From contig JAFMOC010000104.1 in the NCBI GenBank assembly GCA_019802505.1, positions 677,001 to 741,000 on the forward strand: a stretch of DNA of 64,000 bases, read 5' to 3'. Shown here in pieces: positions 36,264 to 48,812 of this stretch. Position 1 is the first letter of the stretch. Each line of letters starts with the position of its first letter. A model generated the notes under the pieces. It saw only the letters and a list, made by a program, of their open reading frames with translations. It ran no database searches and was not told the DNA's origin. Source of the DNA: Corydoras sp. C115 (lineage: Eukaryota > Chordata > Actinopteri > Siluriformes > Callichthyidae). Position numbers and translations under genes: made by a program.

Positions 36264-37171
36264 AGTTAGAATATAATTCAGTCTCACATTGTCAGGATTA
36301 ACCCAGATCTGGGTTCTAGGTCAACGATCCACACAATTATTATAATCTAGAGATACAAAAGTGTCTCCCTCTGCCTCTGTGTCTGTCTCTATACCCATCT
36401 ATCCATTTCTGTTTTCGTGCATGTCTTTCTATTTGTGCCATAAAAATTATGCTGGCCTAAAGGAATTAAGGACCTGAAACAGACCATTTGTGAAGTGAAC
36501 ATAAAAAACTACAGACCAAGAAAAATGTAAACCCAGAAATGCCCAGACATTTCAATCTCCTGTAAACGTAATAAAAACTTCTACTCACTAATGAAGACAC
36601 CCAACTAGAGCTAATGAACCCAATTAAGAGAAATAACTGAAGTAGTTAGAAAGGAAAAAGTTCACAGGAGGATCAAACAGATCAAACAGCACCAGAATCA
36701 GATGTTTGGTGTCTGATGGCAGTAATAAAAACACAGGAGGCATGTTGCATTAACATGAATCTCACAACATAATCTCAACATAATTAGATCTAATGAATCT
36801 GATGTAATCTGTGTATTGGTGGGGTATGTTGCGTAGAGAATATTATAAATTATAAACGGGTTTAATGTGTAAGGTGGTGATTATTGTGTGTGTGTGTGTG
36901 TGTGTTGGGGGGGGGTAATATGGAGAGTGCTGCTCTTTTCCACATTAGCTGTAATGGAGCAACAGCACAGAGATGAAATAAATATTTACATACCAGATAA
37001 TCAGCAGGGCACAAAGTTTACACACACACACACACACACACACCACACACAGTGCTGCTGTGAGTGTGTATTTGTGCCAGCCTCAGTGTTGTGTGTGTGT
37101 TTGTACATGCTTGTGAATGTAAACATTTATGGATTCCAGCAGAGAGTAATTTGGAAAAGTGCGCGTGTGTG

Positions 37172-37202
<31 letters not shown>

Positions 37203-37363
37203 TCAGGCCTGTGCCCTACATTCAACGCTTCACTCAACTGGAAAGTCTGTCTCACGTTCTAAAGCTCCTCAACAGAATTCACCAAATTTACACTCTTCTA
37301 CGTGACTCCTGTAAACTGTGTCATCTGTAGGATCTCTCTCTCACACACACACTCACACACACT

Positions 37364-37407
<44 letters not shown>

Positions 37408-38012
37408 GCGTACTCAGACTTTTAAATATAATTTCAACTGCTTCGCGCCGCCCCCTGCTGGACAGTTCTGGTTCAACAGCGGTTCTACTAAGGAACTCTC
37501 TCAACCTTGAACATTTTTTCAGCTCAAATTGAATCAAAAGCAGTAAATCAGCTCAGGGACTTAACATCTAACATTTCTCTGTTTATCACACGATAAATCA
37601 AAACATTCATTCATAACACAATTTATCATAATTTCCACAAACAATCCAGCTGTGAACTTGAACTATGAATTCTATATATGTGTTTTTTTTAAATAATGTT
37701 GTAAAATCGAACTGTTTCTTACTTATCTACTTACCACAAAAAACAGACGCGTTATCGTCTTTAAAACGCGTTTTCTAACGCAAACAACCGGGGAAAAAAT
37801 TTGCTGTTGTATTTTGCTTAAGTGGAATTGAATCGAGAGAGTCGACTTATTGTTTGATGCATTGGATCAGAGAATCGATTCGTTACTATTCGGAACCAGT
37901 AGTAAACCGAATGTAGAGTTTGATAACGTTAAAGGTTTTGAGTTGGGTTTTAAAATGTGCCAACAAAAGAATATTTTAAGATATTAAAGAAGTTTATTTT
38001 ATTAAAATAAAA
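35259..38012. other. intergenic stretch without recognisable genes
   Basis: AT-rich unique sequence with short CA/TG tracts (35678, 35829, 36245, 36884, 37021, 37165-37201) and a longer CA tract at about 37340-37406. No splice-supported coding exon seen. Confidence 0.6.
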
Positions 38013-38024
38013 GTGATGATACTA

Positions 38025-38367
38025 GGGTGGCACGGTGGCTTAGTGGTTAGCATGTTCTCCTCTCAGCGCTAGGGATTCCCGGTTCGAATCCCCATCTGGG
38101 TGGAGTTTCCATGTTCTCCCCGTGTCTGCGTGGGTTTCCTCCGGGTTCTTCGGTTTTCTCCCACAGTCCAAAAATATGTATCAAATCAATTGAATTCTCC
38201 AAATTGCCCCATATAGAGTGTATTTGTGTGAGTGAGTGTGTGCCCAGCGATAGATTGGCGCTCTGTCCTGGGTGTATCTGCCCTGCGCCCGAGACGTTCT
38301 CCCCTGGATGGGCATGGGGAACCCCACCGCGACCCTAATAGAGGATAAAGCGGAAGATAAGGGATGG
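38025..38367 (+). mobile_element. DANA/Mermaid-like SINE
   Basis: Full-length. Duplication GTGATGATACTA at 38013-38024 and 38368-38379. Confidence 0.92.
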
Positions 38368-38424
38368 GTGATGATACTAATATATGAGGTAAATCAGTTC
38401 TGTTTTCTGTTTTAGTAAACATGA

Positions 38425-38826
38425 AGTTATTTAGCAGGTGCTTTTATCCAAAGAAACTCACAGGTATTCCAACTTGATGGTTGGGGCAAAACATGGGGTT
38501 ACATACAGCACCTCTGGAACAAAGAGGGTTGAGGGTCTTGCTCAAAGAACCCCATAGGCAATGTCATAGGACATGGGATTTGATCTCACAACCTTTAGAT
38601 TGAAAGCCCAACACCCTAAACAGTAAGCTTAGTATTGTGACTAAAAGTTGGTATTCCAACTTGATGGTTGGGGCAGAACACAGGGTTACATACAGCACCT
38701 CTGGAATAAAGAGGTTTAAGGGCCTTGCTCAAAGAACCCCATTGGCAACCTCATAGGACATGGGATTTGATCGCACAACCTTTTTGAAAGCCCAACACCC
38801 TAACAATGAGCTCAGTATTGTGTCTA
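38425..38826 (-). repeat. second-family SINE with a 187-bp tandem duplication
   Basis: Reverse copy beginning with the tail (AGGTGCTTTTATCCAAAGAA). The body GTATTCCAACTTGATGGTTG starts at 38464 and again at 38651, giving two direct copies 187 bases apart. The second copy carries a small deletion near its head. Confidence 0.85.
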
Positions 38827-38898
38827 AAATAAATGATTTCTTTGTGTTATCATTAATTCGAAAAATAACCCCTTTAAACGATTAGTAAATGTATCCGA

Positions 38899-39210
38899 CC
38901 AATATTCCGCTTAATCCTCTACTTGGGTCGTGGTTCTACTTGGCTTCCCCATGCCCATCTAGGGGAGGATGTTTCGGGCGTAGGGCAGATACACAGGATG
39001 ACAAAATATCGCTGGGCACACTCATTCACACAGCACACAAACACACGCTATATGAGGCAGTTTGGAGCATTCAATCCATGTTTTTGGACAATAGGAGGAA
39101 ATCCACTCAGATATGGGGAGAACATGGAAACCACCCAGATTGGGATTCAAACCTGGAATCCCCAGCGCTGAGAGGCAAGCATGCTAACCACTAAGCCACC
39201 GTGTCACCCA
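38899..39210 (-). mobile_element. diverged DANA/Mermaid-like SINE
   Basis: Reverse copy from TTCCGCTTAATCCTCTAC to AAGCCACCGTGTCACCC with several internal deletions. Confidence 0.85.
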
Positions 39211-41498
39211 TCTGATCATCATATAACATTAAACCATTTGGTTCCACAGATGTTTATGATACAGCTGCTGATGGTGCAGAAGTTTTATAAAGAATTATCT
39301 GCTTTGTCTCAATGTTATTACTACCATCTTCATCTTGAGAGCTCCATCATCAGAATCTGTTTTCCCCATAATTATGAAGGAGAAGCTGATGTAAACAACA
39401 AGAGCTTCACTGCGATGAGCAGCTGAGGAAAGAAGTTGCTCTGTAAAGTGTTTACAGCTGATAAAAGTGCGGCGCTTGACGTCAGCCAGGACTTTACTTT
39501 GAAGACTGGTTATCCAGCCCCCGTTATCAGCCATGTTTCTAAGTTTACCATAGAAGTGGATGATGTAATGAGCTAAACACAGAGCAGCATGACCTTATCT
39601 TACTGGTTTGCCCTTTAAAACGGAGCGGCCCCCAAATCCGCAGCTGTGGAGAGCTTTAATTACGCACAACAATAACCGGGTTAAACTGTAACCTGCGCTG
39701 ATTAAACCTGATCTGGGGCCATGTTCTGTCCTGCTGAGCCAAAATCACTCACTTCACCTTTAATCAGAGAAAATCAGAGGTCCAGAACAAGAGTTAATGC
39801 CGCGAAACGAATCAGATGCTCCCCTGCAGTTATTACAAAACCTGCGGCTCCGCATTACAGCATCTTCAATACTTGTAAATAATAATCAGAATGGATGGGG
39901 TTGCTAGGAGGAAGGTCTGAAGGCCTGCGGTGAGCGCTGTGTTGCTCTGCTTTGTCCTGCTGGACAGATTCATGTCGGAGTCTTTACCCTGTGTGTGTGT
40001 TTTGTGTGTGTGGAGTGTTTGCAGTGTGTGTGTGTTTGTGTGAACAGTAATAACCCGGAGTGGCTCTCAGCTCTAAGCGCAGCAGGTTCCACAGTCAGAG
40101 GATATTAAAGAGTAACAGACTTCTCTTCTATTATATCTCATTATTTAGTGCAGAGCTAAAGGCCTGAACTTTCTCATGGCCCGAAAGGCGTGAGAACGAA
40201 CACACGGTTCATCAGGAGGCTAAATATCAAACCAATAAAACTTGATCTATGGATCTCGTTAAACATGACTGTACACCGGCATTAAAACTAATGATTATTA
40301 CAGATCATTACACTATTAGTACCAGGTCACTCAGACAGGAACCACAAAGAGCCACCTAGTACCAGTCCTTTTGAGGTTTCTGATGCTTTGAGTCAATGTC
40401 TAAGCACCTGATTCATAAAAGACTAAGCACCTGATTCATTCCCGAATTAATTCAGGAGAGGCACAGTGGGATGGTTCTGGGTTCGATTCCCAGACAGGGT
40501 AAACCGGGTTCTTTGTGTGGAATTTTTACATTCTCCTTGTGCCTGTTTTTGTCTTTTCTGGGAATCCTGGGTTACCTCAGACAGTCTGAATACACACTTG
40601 TGGATTGACGACACCTAAAATGGGGCTCATCATGTTCAATGTGATAATCAGACCTGATTTCAGGCTCATGGGGTTTAATGTATTAATCAGACATGACATT
40701 GTGCTTGTCGCATTTGGTTTGCTAATTGGACCTGATGTCAAATTGATCCTGTTAAAGCACTACATTTTTTTAAATCTGAAGACTGATTGTCATTTAAAGT
40801 CTTATAATAAAATTCTTGTTAAAATCTTTTAATGGTAGAAATAAAACAGCATGACGTCTGAATTCAGGATTCTTAAGGTGTGAATTATAAAGAGCTGTTA
40901 TTTATTTAAGTCTATTTAATGCTTCGGAGTAAAACGTCTTTATTTTCTCTTCAGCTGTGTAAACTGTGTGTGAGATGAACAATGCTAATGCACTGACACA
41001 CACGCGCTCTGAGCTGCTGTTGTATAACTGACACAGTTCCAGAGTTCACTCATGGGGATGTGTGATGATGATTGAGGACTGACAGCTGGATGAATTCAAG
41101 CAGACAGAGTTATTGTTCTATCAGCAGCACCTGCAGCCTGAAACGCAGCTCGTAGCCACGGCTAAGCTAACAGCTCCTCAAACACAATGCAGGAGAGGTG
41201 TGTGGACAAATCCAGTTTGTTAAACAGATTAAATCAGTGCTGACAGACAGCATAAATACCACATCAGCCTGAAAGCACATGTGCAGATTAACATGAGCCA
41301 AATAGAAAAACTCTCTTATTACCAGACATGAAAAAAACATCCATCAGTGGAAAATCTAACCACAGAAGGTTTAGTTCAGGAACATTAACGTTTTTACAAA
41401 AACAGTTCTAAAAATATTCTCCGTATAAAACTGTCCATAAATGTAACTTTTTTTCAACTAGGATATTACTGAAGTACCATATAAAGAAAACCATGATC
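39211..41498. other. intergenic stretch without recognisable genes
   Basis: Mostly unique sequence. Only an old SINE-like piece at 40447-40600 stands out. Open frames here are short and lack splice or family support. Confidence 0.6.
40447..40600 (+). mobile_element. old, diverged tRNA-derived SINE piece
   Basis: B-box-like GGTTCGATTCCC followed by weakly matching body (ACATTCTCCTTGTGCCTG, GGGTTACCTCAGACAGTC). Clearly older than the other copies. Confidence 0.55.
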
Positions 41499-41511
41499 AC
41501 ATACTGTTTTA

Positions 41512-41854
41512 GGCGGCACGGTGGCTTAGTGGTCAGCACGTTCTCCTCTCAGCGCTAGGAATTCCCGGTTCGAATCCCCATCTGGGTGGAGTTTCCATGT
41601 TCTCCCCGTGTCTGCTTGGGTTTCCTCCGGGTTCTCCGGTTTCCTCCCACAGTCCAAAAACATGGATCAAGTCAATTGAGTTCTCCAAATTGCCCCTATA
41701 GAGTGTGTTTGTGTGAATGAGTGTGTGCCCAGCGATGGATTGGCGCCCTGTCCTGGGTGTATCTGCCCAGCGCCCGAGACGTTCTCCCCTGGATGGGCAT
41801 GGGGGAACCCCACAACCCTAATATAAGATAAAGCGGAAGATAATGAATGAATGA
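41512..41854 (+). mobile_element. DANA/Mermaid-like SINE
   Basis: Full-length. Duplication ACATACTGTTTTA at 41499-41511 and 41855-41867. Confidence 0.92.
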
Positions 41855-42777
41855 ACATACTGTTTTACTCAAGTCCAACCTCAAATACACCTTCACTCAA
41901 ACCCACATCCAAATCCAGTACAACTTAAATTTAATCGATCCTCTCAAATGTGACCTTTGAATCGTACATCCTCACTCAGATGAGCACTCACTCAAGTGCA
42001 ATGTTGCTGAAATTCAACCTCTGAAATTAATTCAAACTCAAATTAGTCAAATACTATGATAAAATACAATTAACAATCAGACAAAAGCATATTTAAAACA
42101 TTTCCACTACAGTCTGTCAAATATTTTATTATGTAAATCCCACATTAATCACGACAATCCACTCCGATTGTCCACCCACAAGTAAAGTGTCAGAAAATTG
42201 TATATGATATGAATGAGTGAATATGCAGTAGTATTTTACAAACATAAAATGTTAAAATATTTGTTTACTGGGTGTGCAAGCAAAGATCAAATCAGATGTG
42301 CGATCTGAACATGTCTGATTCTCTCTCCCTCTGACCTGCTGTACCTCTCTTCCTCTCGCTCTTTCAGCTGCAGGCCTAAAAGCAGCTGAGTGCTTTGAAT
42401 AATGGAGCCTGAAACACAAAGAGGCTCGACCCGACTCAGAAACGAACGAGAGAGATGGAATGAATGGATGAAGGGATGGGACGGAAACTGTGAGATGAGA
42501 AAAGACCTGAAGAATGATGACAGGACCGTCTCACACCTGCTCCCTGTCTCACTCTGACCCATCATACCTGAGGGGCCAGTGAAACAGTATGGATGATGCA
42601 TGACTGTAATTCAGTTATATTTTTTTGTGCGGCTGCATTTAATAACAAACCAGCAGCTAAAAGCAGATTGTGTACAGGAAGTAGACCCACATGGAGGATC
42701 ACACTAAACTCCCTATACTTTACCCCAGTAGGACTGTGTTCATGTGTCAGGGTCAAATCAAACATGGTCTATAAATT

Positions 42778-42845
42778 TACATTTAGTCATTTAGTAGACA
42801 CTTTTTTATCCAAAGTGACTTAGAAATGAGAGAACACAAGTCAGT
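42778..42845 (-). mobile_element. tail fragment of the second SINE family
   Basis: Reverse tail TTACATTTAGTCATTTAGTA and CACTTTTTTATCCAAAGTGA. Confidence 0.6.
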
Positions 42846-42875
42846 AGTTAAGAAAACCAGTTACACTGTAGTGTA

Positions 42876-43139
42876 ATCCATCTATCCATTATCTTCCGCT
42901 TTATCCTCTATTAGGGTCACGGGGGGGGGTTCCCCATGCCCATCCAGAGGAAAATGTTTCGGGCATTGGGTAGATACACAATCTATCGCTGGGCACACTC
43001 ACTCACACAGACACACACACAAACATACTCTATATGGGGCAATTTGGAGAATTCAGTTGACCTTGATCCATGTTTTTGGACTGTGGGTGGAAACCGGAGA
43101 ACCCTGAGGAAACCCACATGGACGTGGGGAGAACATGGA
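42876..43139 (-). mobile_element. truncated DANA/Mermaid-like SINE
   Basis: Reverse copy ending at GGGGAGAACATGG without the tRNA-like head. Confidence 0.85.
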
Positions 43140-43169
43140 TGTAATGTAATCATACCTGATTATTATCCA

Positions 43170-43364
43170 ATCTGGTTTGGGGTTGGGGGTTCAAATCGTA
43201 GGTCCACCGAAGTTACCAATGTGGGTCCTTGAGCAAGGCCCTTAACCCTCATTGCTCCAGGGATGTTGTGATTAAACCCTGTGGTTACCTTGTAAGTCGC
43301 TTTGGATAAAAGCGTCTGCAAAATGACCAAATGTAAATGACCAAATGTAAATGACCAAATGTAA
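43170..43364 (+). mobile_element. second-family SINE with a tandem tail
   Basis: Begins near the B box (GGGGGTTCAAATCG), contains CCAATGTGGGTCCTTGAGC, and ends in TAAGTCGCTTTGGATAAAAG followed by three copies of an AAATGACCAAATGT-like unit. Confidence 0.8.
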
Positions 43365-43639
43365 GAAGAGTAAAGATTACCAATAAGCGCAGTTAAAGTA
43401 AGATTAAACTAAAATTACAAAATAATACAGAATGAAGTAAAAAGAAGTGGAAAGTACAAGTAAAGAGGCAAGTCTGAGTAAGTTTTATATATTCAATTAA
43501 AAATTTTAAACATGTTGCACTGTGGGTCAGGTAGTGGTGTACTATTGCGGTTTTGAATCATAATTAAACAGAATTACGATATTGCACCAAAAAGTTGTGT
43601 TACTGAGTAAGGAGTTAAGCAGTTTGATTATACAGTTTG

Positions 43640-43957
43640 GGGCGGCATGGTGGCTTAGTGGTTATCACGTTTGCCTCTCAGCACTAGGGATTTCAGGTTC
43701 AAATCCCAGTCTGGGTGGAGTTTAAATATTCTCCCCTTGTCCGTGTGGATTTCCTCTGGGTTCTCTGGTTTCCCCCCACAATCCAAAACCATGGATTCAA
43801 GGTAAATTAAATGTTCCAAATTGCCCCATATAGAGTTGTGTTTGTGTCTGTGTGAGTGTGTGCCCAGCGATAGATTGGCGCCCTGTCCTGGGTGTATCTG
43901 CCCAGCGCCCGAAACGTTCCCCTAGCAGAGGATTAAGAGGAAGATGATGGATGGGTG
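43640..43957 (+). mobile_element. DANA/Mermaid-like SINE
   Basis: Flanked by GATTATACAGTTTG (43626-43639) and GATTATGCAGTTTG (43958-43971), one mismatch. The 3' half has a deletion after CGAAACGTTCC. Confidence 0.88.
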
Positions 43958-44250
43958 GATTATGCAGTTTGATGGCCACAGGTAAGAATGGCCTCCTGTG
44001 GCGCTTGAACGGCATGAGAATTTGCACCACAGTAAGGTTGGATCACCAGGCAACATTCATCACTAGAGCGGAGTGAACGAGTCGGAGTGTTTTTACGAAA
44101 TATAGAATGATGGTAAAAGAGGGCATATCTAGAGATTAGGTCTAGAGTCAGTGCCTTGTACTGAACGTGAGAGCTACAGGAAGACAATGGAAAGTGGAGT
44201 AAACTATAAACTTAAAATTTTAATGATAATGACAGACGAGGAGCTTCCAC

Positions 44251-44880
44251 CCTGTGAGGATCAACGGCGCTGCATTAGAAAGGGTAGACAGCTTGAAGTA
44301 CCTTGGAGTTCACATCGCACAGGACCTATCTTGGTCCTGCCACATTAACAAACTGGCAAAGAAGGCTCGTCAGCGTCTCTACCACCTTCGACATCTACGA
44401 GACTTCAGGCTGCCCTCCAAGGTCCTGCAGAATTTCTACTCCTGCACCGTCAAAGCATCCTCACAGGGAACATCATAACCTGGTTCGGGAACAGCACCCA
44501 TCTGGACAGACGGTCACTACAGAGGGTGGTACGTTCGGCCGAACACACCATCCGAGAAGCATTTCCAGACCTCCAGACCATCTACAGGAAGCGGTGCAGG
44601 TCCAAAGCCAAAAAGATTGTGGAAGACTTCAGTCAACCTGGCAACAAGCTCTTACTCTGTTGCCATCAGGACGGCGTTTTCGTGTCCTGAAGGCAAACAC
44701 AGAGAGGATGAGGAGGAGTTTCTTCCCAACGGCGATTCGGACCCTGAACCAGGACTAAACGGACACAATCCCAACCACAACACTGACAACTTTTAACCCT
44801 GCGCTGCACTACTTGCACATAAATGCTGGCTGTACCATGTATATCTACACATGTGACCAATAAACCTGATTTGATTTGAT
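44251..44880 (+). pseudogene. 3' end of an L2-type LINE with broken reverse-transcriptase ORF
   Basis: The reading GAALERVDSLKYLGVHIA matches the C-terminal region of fish L2 ORF2. It continues as TWFGNST and VVRSAEHTIREAF after a frameshift near 44455, and as LLPSGRRFRVLKANTER after another near 44655. The last 22 bases end in repeated TGATT units, the usual L2 tail. It is 5'-truncated and cannot move itself. Confidence 0.85.
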
Positions 44881-46017
44881 GAAGCTCCGCTCTCAACATC
44901 TCCAAACTCCTTCCACTTACAAACTTCAGTATCATCAATGGATTGTAGAATCGAGAAGCCTCGTTTCACCTTAGTTTTTGAGTTTTATTTCCTCAGTCAG
45001 GTTCCACTTCAGTCTGCTGTGGGGCCACACCACCCTCAGTCATTGGCTACATGTTTTTTTAGAATGAGTCATATAGAAAATGGGTTTAAGGATGATGTGA
45101 ATATTTCTTTTAAATCTCTGTGTACTGTGTCAGTAACGGATTTCGGGTTGCGTCCAATTTTTCCTTTTTCACCTCGGCAACTCGCAGAACAATGAAGCAA
45201 TCAGGCAGCAAATCAGCCGGCGCTTAGAATCACGACTCATTCATACAGACATAAATAGCTAAATTATATTCGCCGGGGAAAAGAAGAGAGAAAAGAACTC
45301 GCCTCGGCAGCAATCAGCGCCATCAGCTGCCGTCGCTGTAACCTAAACATATTCCTCCTGAGCGCAAATATAAACTTTCTGACATACAAATTGTGCAAAA
45401 TCAGTCTTAAGAAAAAAAATTCAAACATTAATGTAGTTACGAGTTTGATTGTTACTTAACTTACAAAAATTAATTTAGGAAACAACTGTGTGGAACCTGA
45501 TTAGATTTCAGGTGATTATACATCCGTGGTGACAGATTATCGTGTACTCGTGGTTCCATTCATCACCAAATGAATTAGAACATCAATTATGAACCAAAGA
45601 GGCTGCATAGTTATTGTGTTCATTTACCATAATTCTTTTTAGCTTGTAATTATTAATTTCTACTGAAACACTAAAAAAAACTATAACACTCTACCCCCCC
45701 AAACATCCCCTAACCAAGTGCACATCCACCCCATATTTCTAATACCTCAAGTCCTATTAACAACCTCAGTGTGACTCCTAGTTTCCATAATCAGTTAAAA
45801 TAAGATTAGGATCCAATCATGTGACTCAATCAGACCAATTAGATTTTCTGTAATGACAGTCATGACCTCTCCATCCTTAAGATAAAAACCACCTGATTAT
45901 TTCTGCTGTGACTAAAAAATAAAGAGAAGTCCTGGTTAAAGGATCTTCTGCAAGATGAATCAGTCTGATTATCCACAGATCTGAACCCTCCTCCCACTGT
46001 AGCACCACTACACATCG
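44881..46017. other. intergenic stretch without recognisable genes
   Basis: Unique AT-rich sequence between the LINE end and the minisatellite. No feature supported. Confidence 0.6.
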
Positions 46018-47698
46018 ACACTGCTACAACCCTGCTACACCCAGATACACTGCTACACCCAGATACACTGCTACACCCAGATACACTGCTACACCCAGAT
46101 ACACTGCTACACCCAGATACACCCAGATATACTGCTAGACCCAGATACACTGCTACACCCAGATACACCCAGATATACTGCTAGACCCAGATACACCCAG
46201 ATATACTGCTAGACCCAGATACACTGCTACACCCAGATACACCCAGATACACTGCTACACCCAGATATACTGCTACACACTTCTACACCCAAATAGACTG
46301 CTACACTAAAATATACTGCTACACCCAAATACACTCTTACACTAAGATATACTGCTACACCCTGATGTACTGTTATACCTAGATACATGGCTACACCCAA
46401 ATATACTGCTACACCCAGATACACTGCTACATCCATATACACTGCTACACCCAGATACACTGCTACACCCAGATACACTGCTACATCCATATACACTGCT
46501 ACATCCATATACACTGTTACACCCTGATGCACTGCAACATATTGCAACACCCAGATACACTGCTAAATCCTGATGCACTGCTACACACTGCTATACCCAA
46601 ATACACTGCTACACCCAGATACATTGCTACACACTGCTACACCCAGATACACTGCTACACCCAGATACACTGCTACAAACTGCTACACCCAGATACACTG
46701 CTACACTCTGATGCACTGCTATACCTAGATACACTGCTACACTCTGATGCACTGCTATACCTAGATACACTGCTACACCCATATACACTGCTACATCCTG
46801 ATGCACTGCTATGCCCACATACACTGCTACACCCAGATACACTGCTACAAACTGCTACACCCAGATACACTGCTACAAACTGCTACACCCAGATACACTG
46901 CTACACCCTGATGCACTGCTATACCTAGATACACTGCTACACCCATATACACTGCTACATCCTGATGCACTGCTATGCCCACATACACTGCTACACCCTG
47001 ATACACTGCTACACCCAGATACACTGCTACAAACTGCTACACCCAGATACACTGCTACACACTGCTACACCCAGATACACTGCTACAAACTGCTATGCCC
47101 ACATACACTGTTACAAACTGCTACACCCAGATACACTGCTACACACTGCTACACCCAGATACACTGCTACAAACTGCTACACCCAGATACACTGCTACAC
47201 ACTGCTACACCCAGATACACTGCTACACACTGCTACACCCAGATACACTGCTACAAACTGCTACACCCAGATACACTGCTACACACTGCTACACCCAGAT
47301 ACACTGCTACAAACTGCTATGCCCACATACACTGCTACACCCAGATACACTGCTACACACTGCTACACCCAGATACACTGCTACAAACTGCTATACCCAG
47401 ATACACCACTACAAACCTGATACACTGCTACACCCAGATACACCCCTACAAACCTGATACACTGCTACACCCAGATACACTGCTACAAACTGCTATACCC
47501 AGATACACCACTACAAACCTGATACACTGCTACACCCCAGATACACCCCTACAAACCTAATACACTGCTACACCCAGATACATTGCTACACATTGCTTTA
47601 CGCAGATACACCACTACAAACCTGATACACTGCCATTCCCAGATGCACTACTGCAAACCTGATACACTGCTACACCCCAGATACACTGCTACAACCCT
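46018..47698 (+). repeat. 1.7 kb minisatellite, basic unit ACACTGCTACACCCAGAT
   Basis: About 90 units of an 18-bp sequence and variants (CTGCTACAAACTGCTACACCC, CTGATGCACTGCTATACC). In its right half a longer period built from 18-bp and 10-bp pieces dominates. The unit length is a multiple of three and lacks stops, so long open frames appear on both strands. They are repeat artefacts. Confidence 0.95.
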
Positions 47699-48672
47699 GT
47701 AGATCTTCCATGTTACAGTTTCAGAATAAGGCTCCCACTGGCTGACCATGCGGTGACCGATACACTATACACTAAATGTGGAATGTAAAATGTAGAACCA
47801 AGCAGGAGTTTGAAGGGATGGATTTAATGAAAATATGTTTCTGTTTTTATTCTGAATACCTCTGAGTTTATTATTTTAATCTATAACATGCAGATTACTG
47901 AATCTCCCACAGACCCGAGGCCAGTACCTCAGAAACAACCCGCTGTCGGTACATTAGCATGGCACCTGTTTGCCCGCAGAGGTGCCAGGCAGGACGGCGC
48001 AAACTTGCAACACGAGACACTCTGACCTTCTGTGAACAAAGACGAGAACTTTGCCAGAAATTAATTATTCCAACTGATGCTGCCAAGCAAAGTGAAAATT
48101 GCTGAGGGTCTCCTGATACCAGGGACAGAGGAGCATAATAGGATAAAGAGGTACAGAGTGAAGAATGGAGGAGGAGCAGGGGGGTATGTGGAGGTTTGGA
48201 GGAAAGGGGGTGGGTGGTTGAGTACTAAATGATGAAACTGAATCAGTCTAATCACTTTTAGTTCTCTGTGGGGGGCGAATGTTCTGCAGGTTACTGCTGG
48301 GTATTTCGGTAATAATCATATGAACTCACAATCACAAAGCAGAATGGATCTTTTATCCCAAACACTTCTGCTGGAAATAAGTGTCATCAGTGATTCTTAT
48401 CTCCACTTCAACATGCACATTACCAATTTTGCTTTGCACAATCCAAAATTTACTTCGTTTTAAAATGTAAATTTACGGATTCATGTTTTTATAACCTGAC
48501 GGGTGGTGTTATGATCCCGAGAGAATGTTTTAATTAATCACTGTATTGAATATATTAGCACACTTTGAAACCTTTTATATCATTTACTAATTAATTTGCT
48601 GCCATTTGATTGGCTGATTAGATGCATGTAGCTGATTAGAAGCAGATGGAAATGATAACGTGTCCAGTGAGG
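47699..48672. other. intergenic stretch without recognisable genes
   Basis: Unique sequence with no splice-supported exon or transposon seen. Confidence 0.55.
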
Positions 48673-48812
48673 ATTCATTCATTCATTATCTTCTGCTTAA
48701 CCCTCTACTGGGGGGGGGGGGGGGGGGATTTCCCCATGCCCATCCAGGGAAGAACATTTCGGACGCTGGGCAGATACACCCAGGTCAGGGCACCAATCTA
48801 TTGCTGGGCACA
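48673..48812 (-). mobile_element. 5'-truncated SINE with an 18-base G run
   Basis: Reverse 3' part of the DANA/Mermaid-like SINE. The usual GGGTCGCGG block is replaced by 18 G (48710-48727). Confidence 0.82.

Noticed and set aside
46227..47560. Open frames up to 249 codons with regular hexapeptide-like repeats on both strands
   Set aside because: The 18-bp minisatellite has a length divisible by three and no stops. There is no start context, splice signal or homologous family.
46018..47698. CRISPR-like regular repeats
   Set aside because: The units are contiguous and degenerate with no unique spacers, and this is a vertebrate genome.
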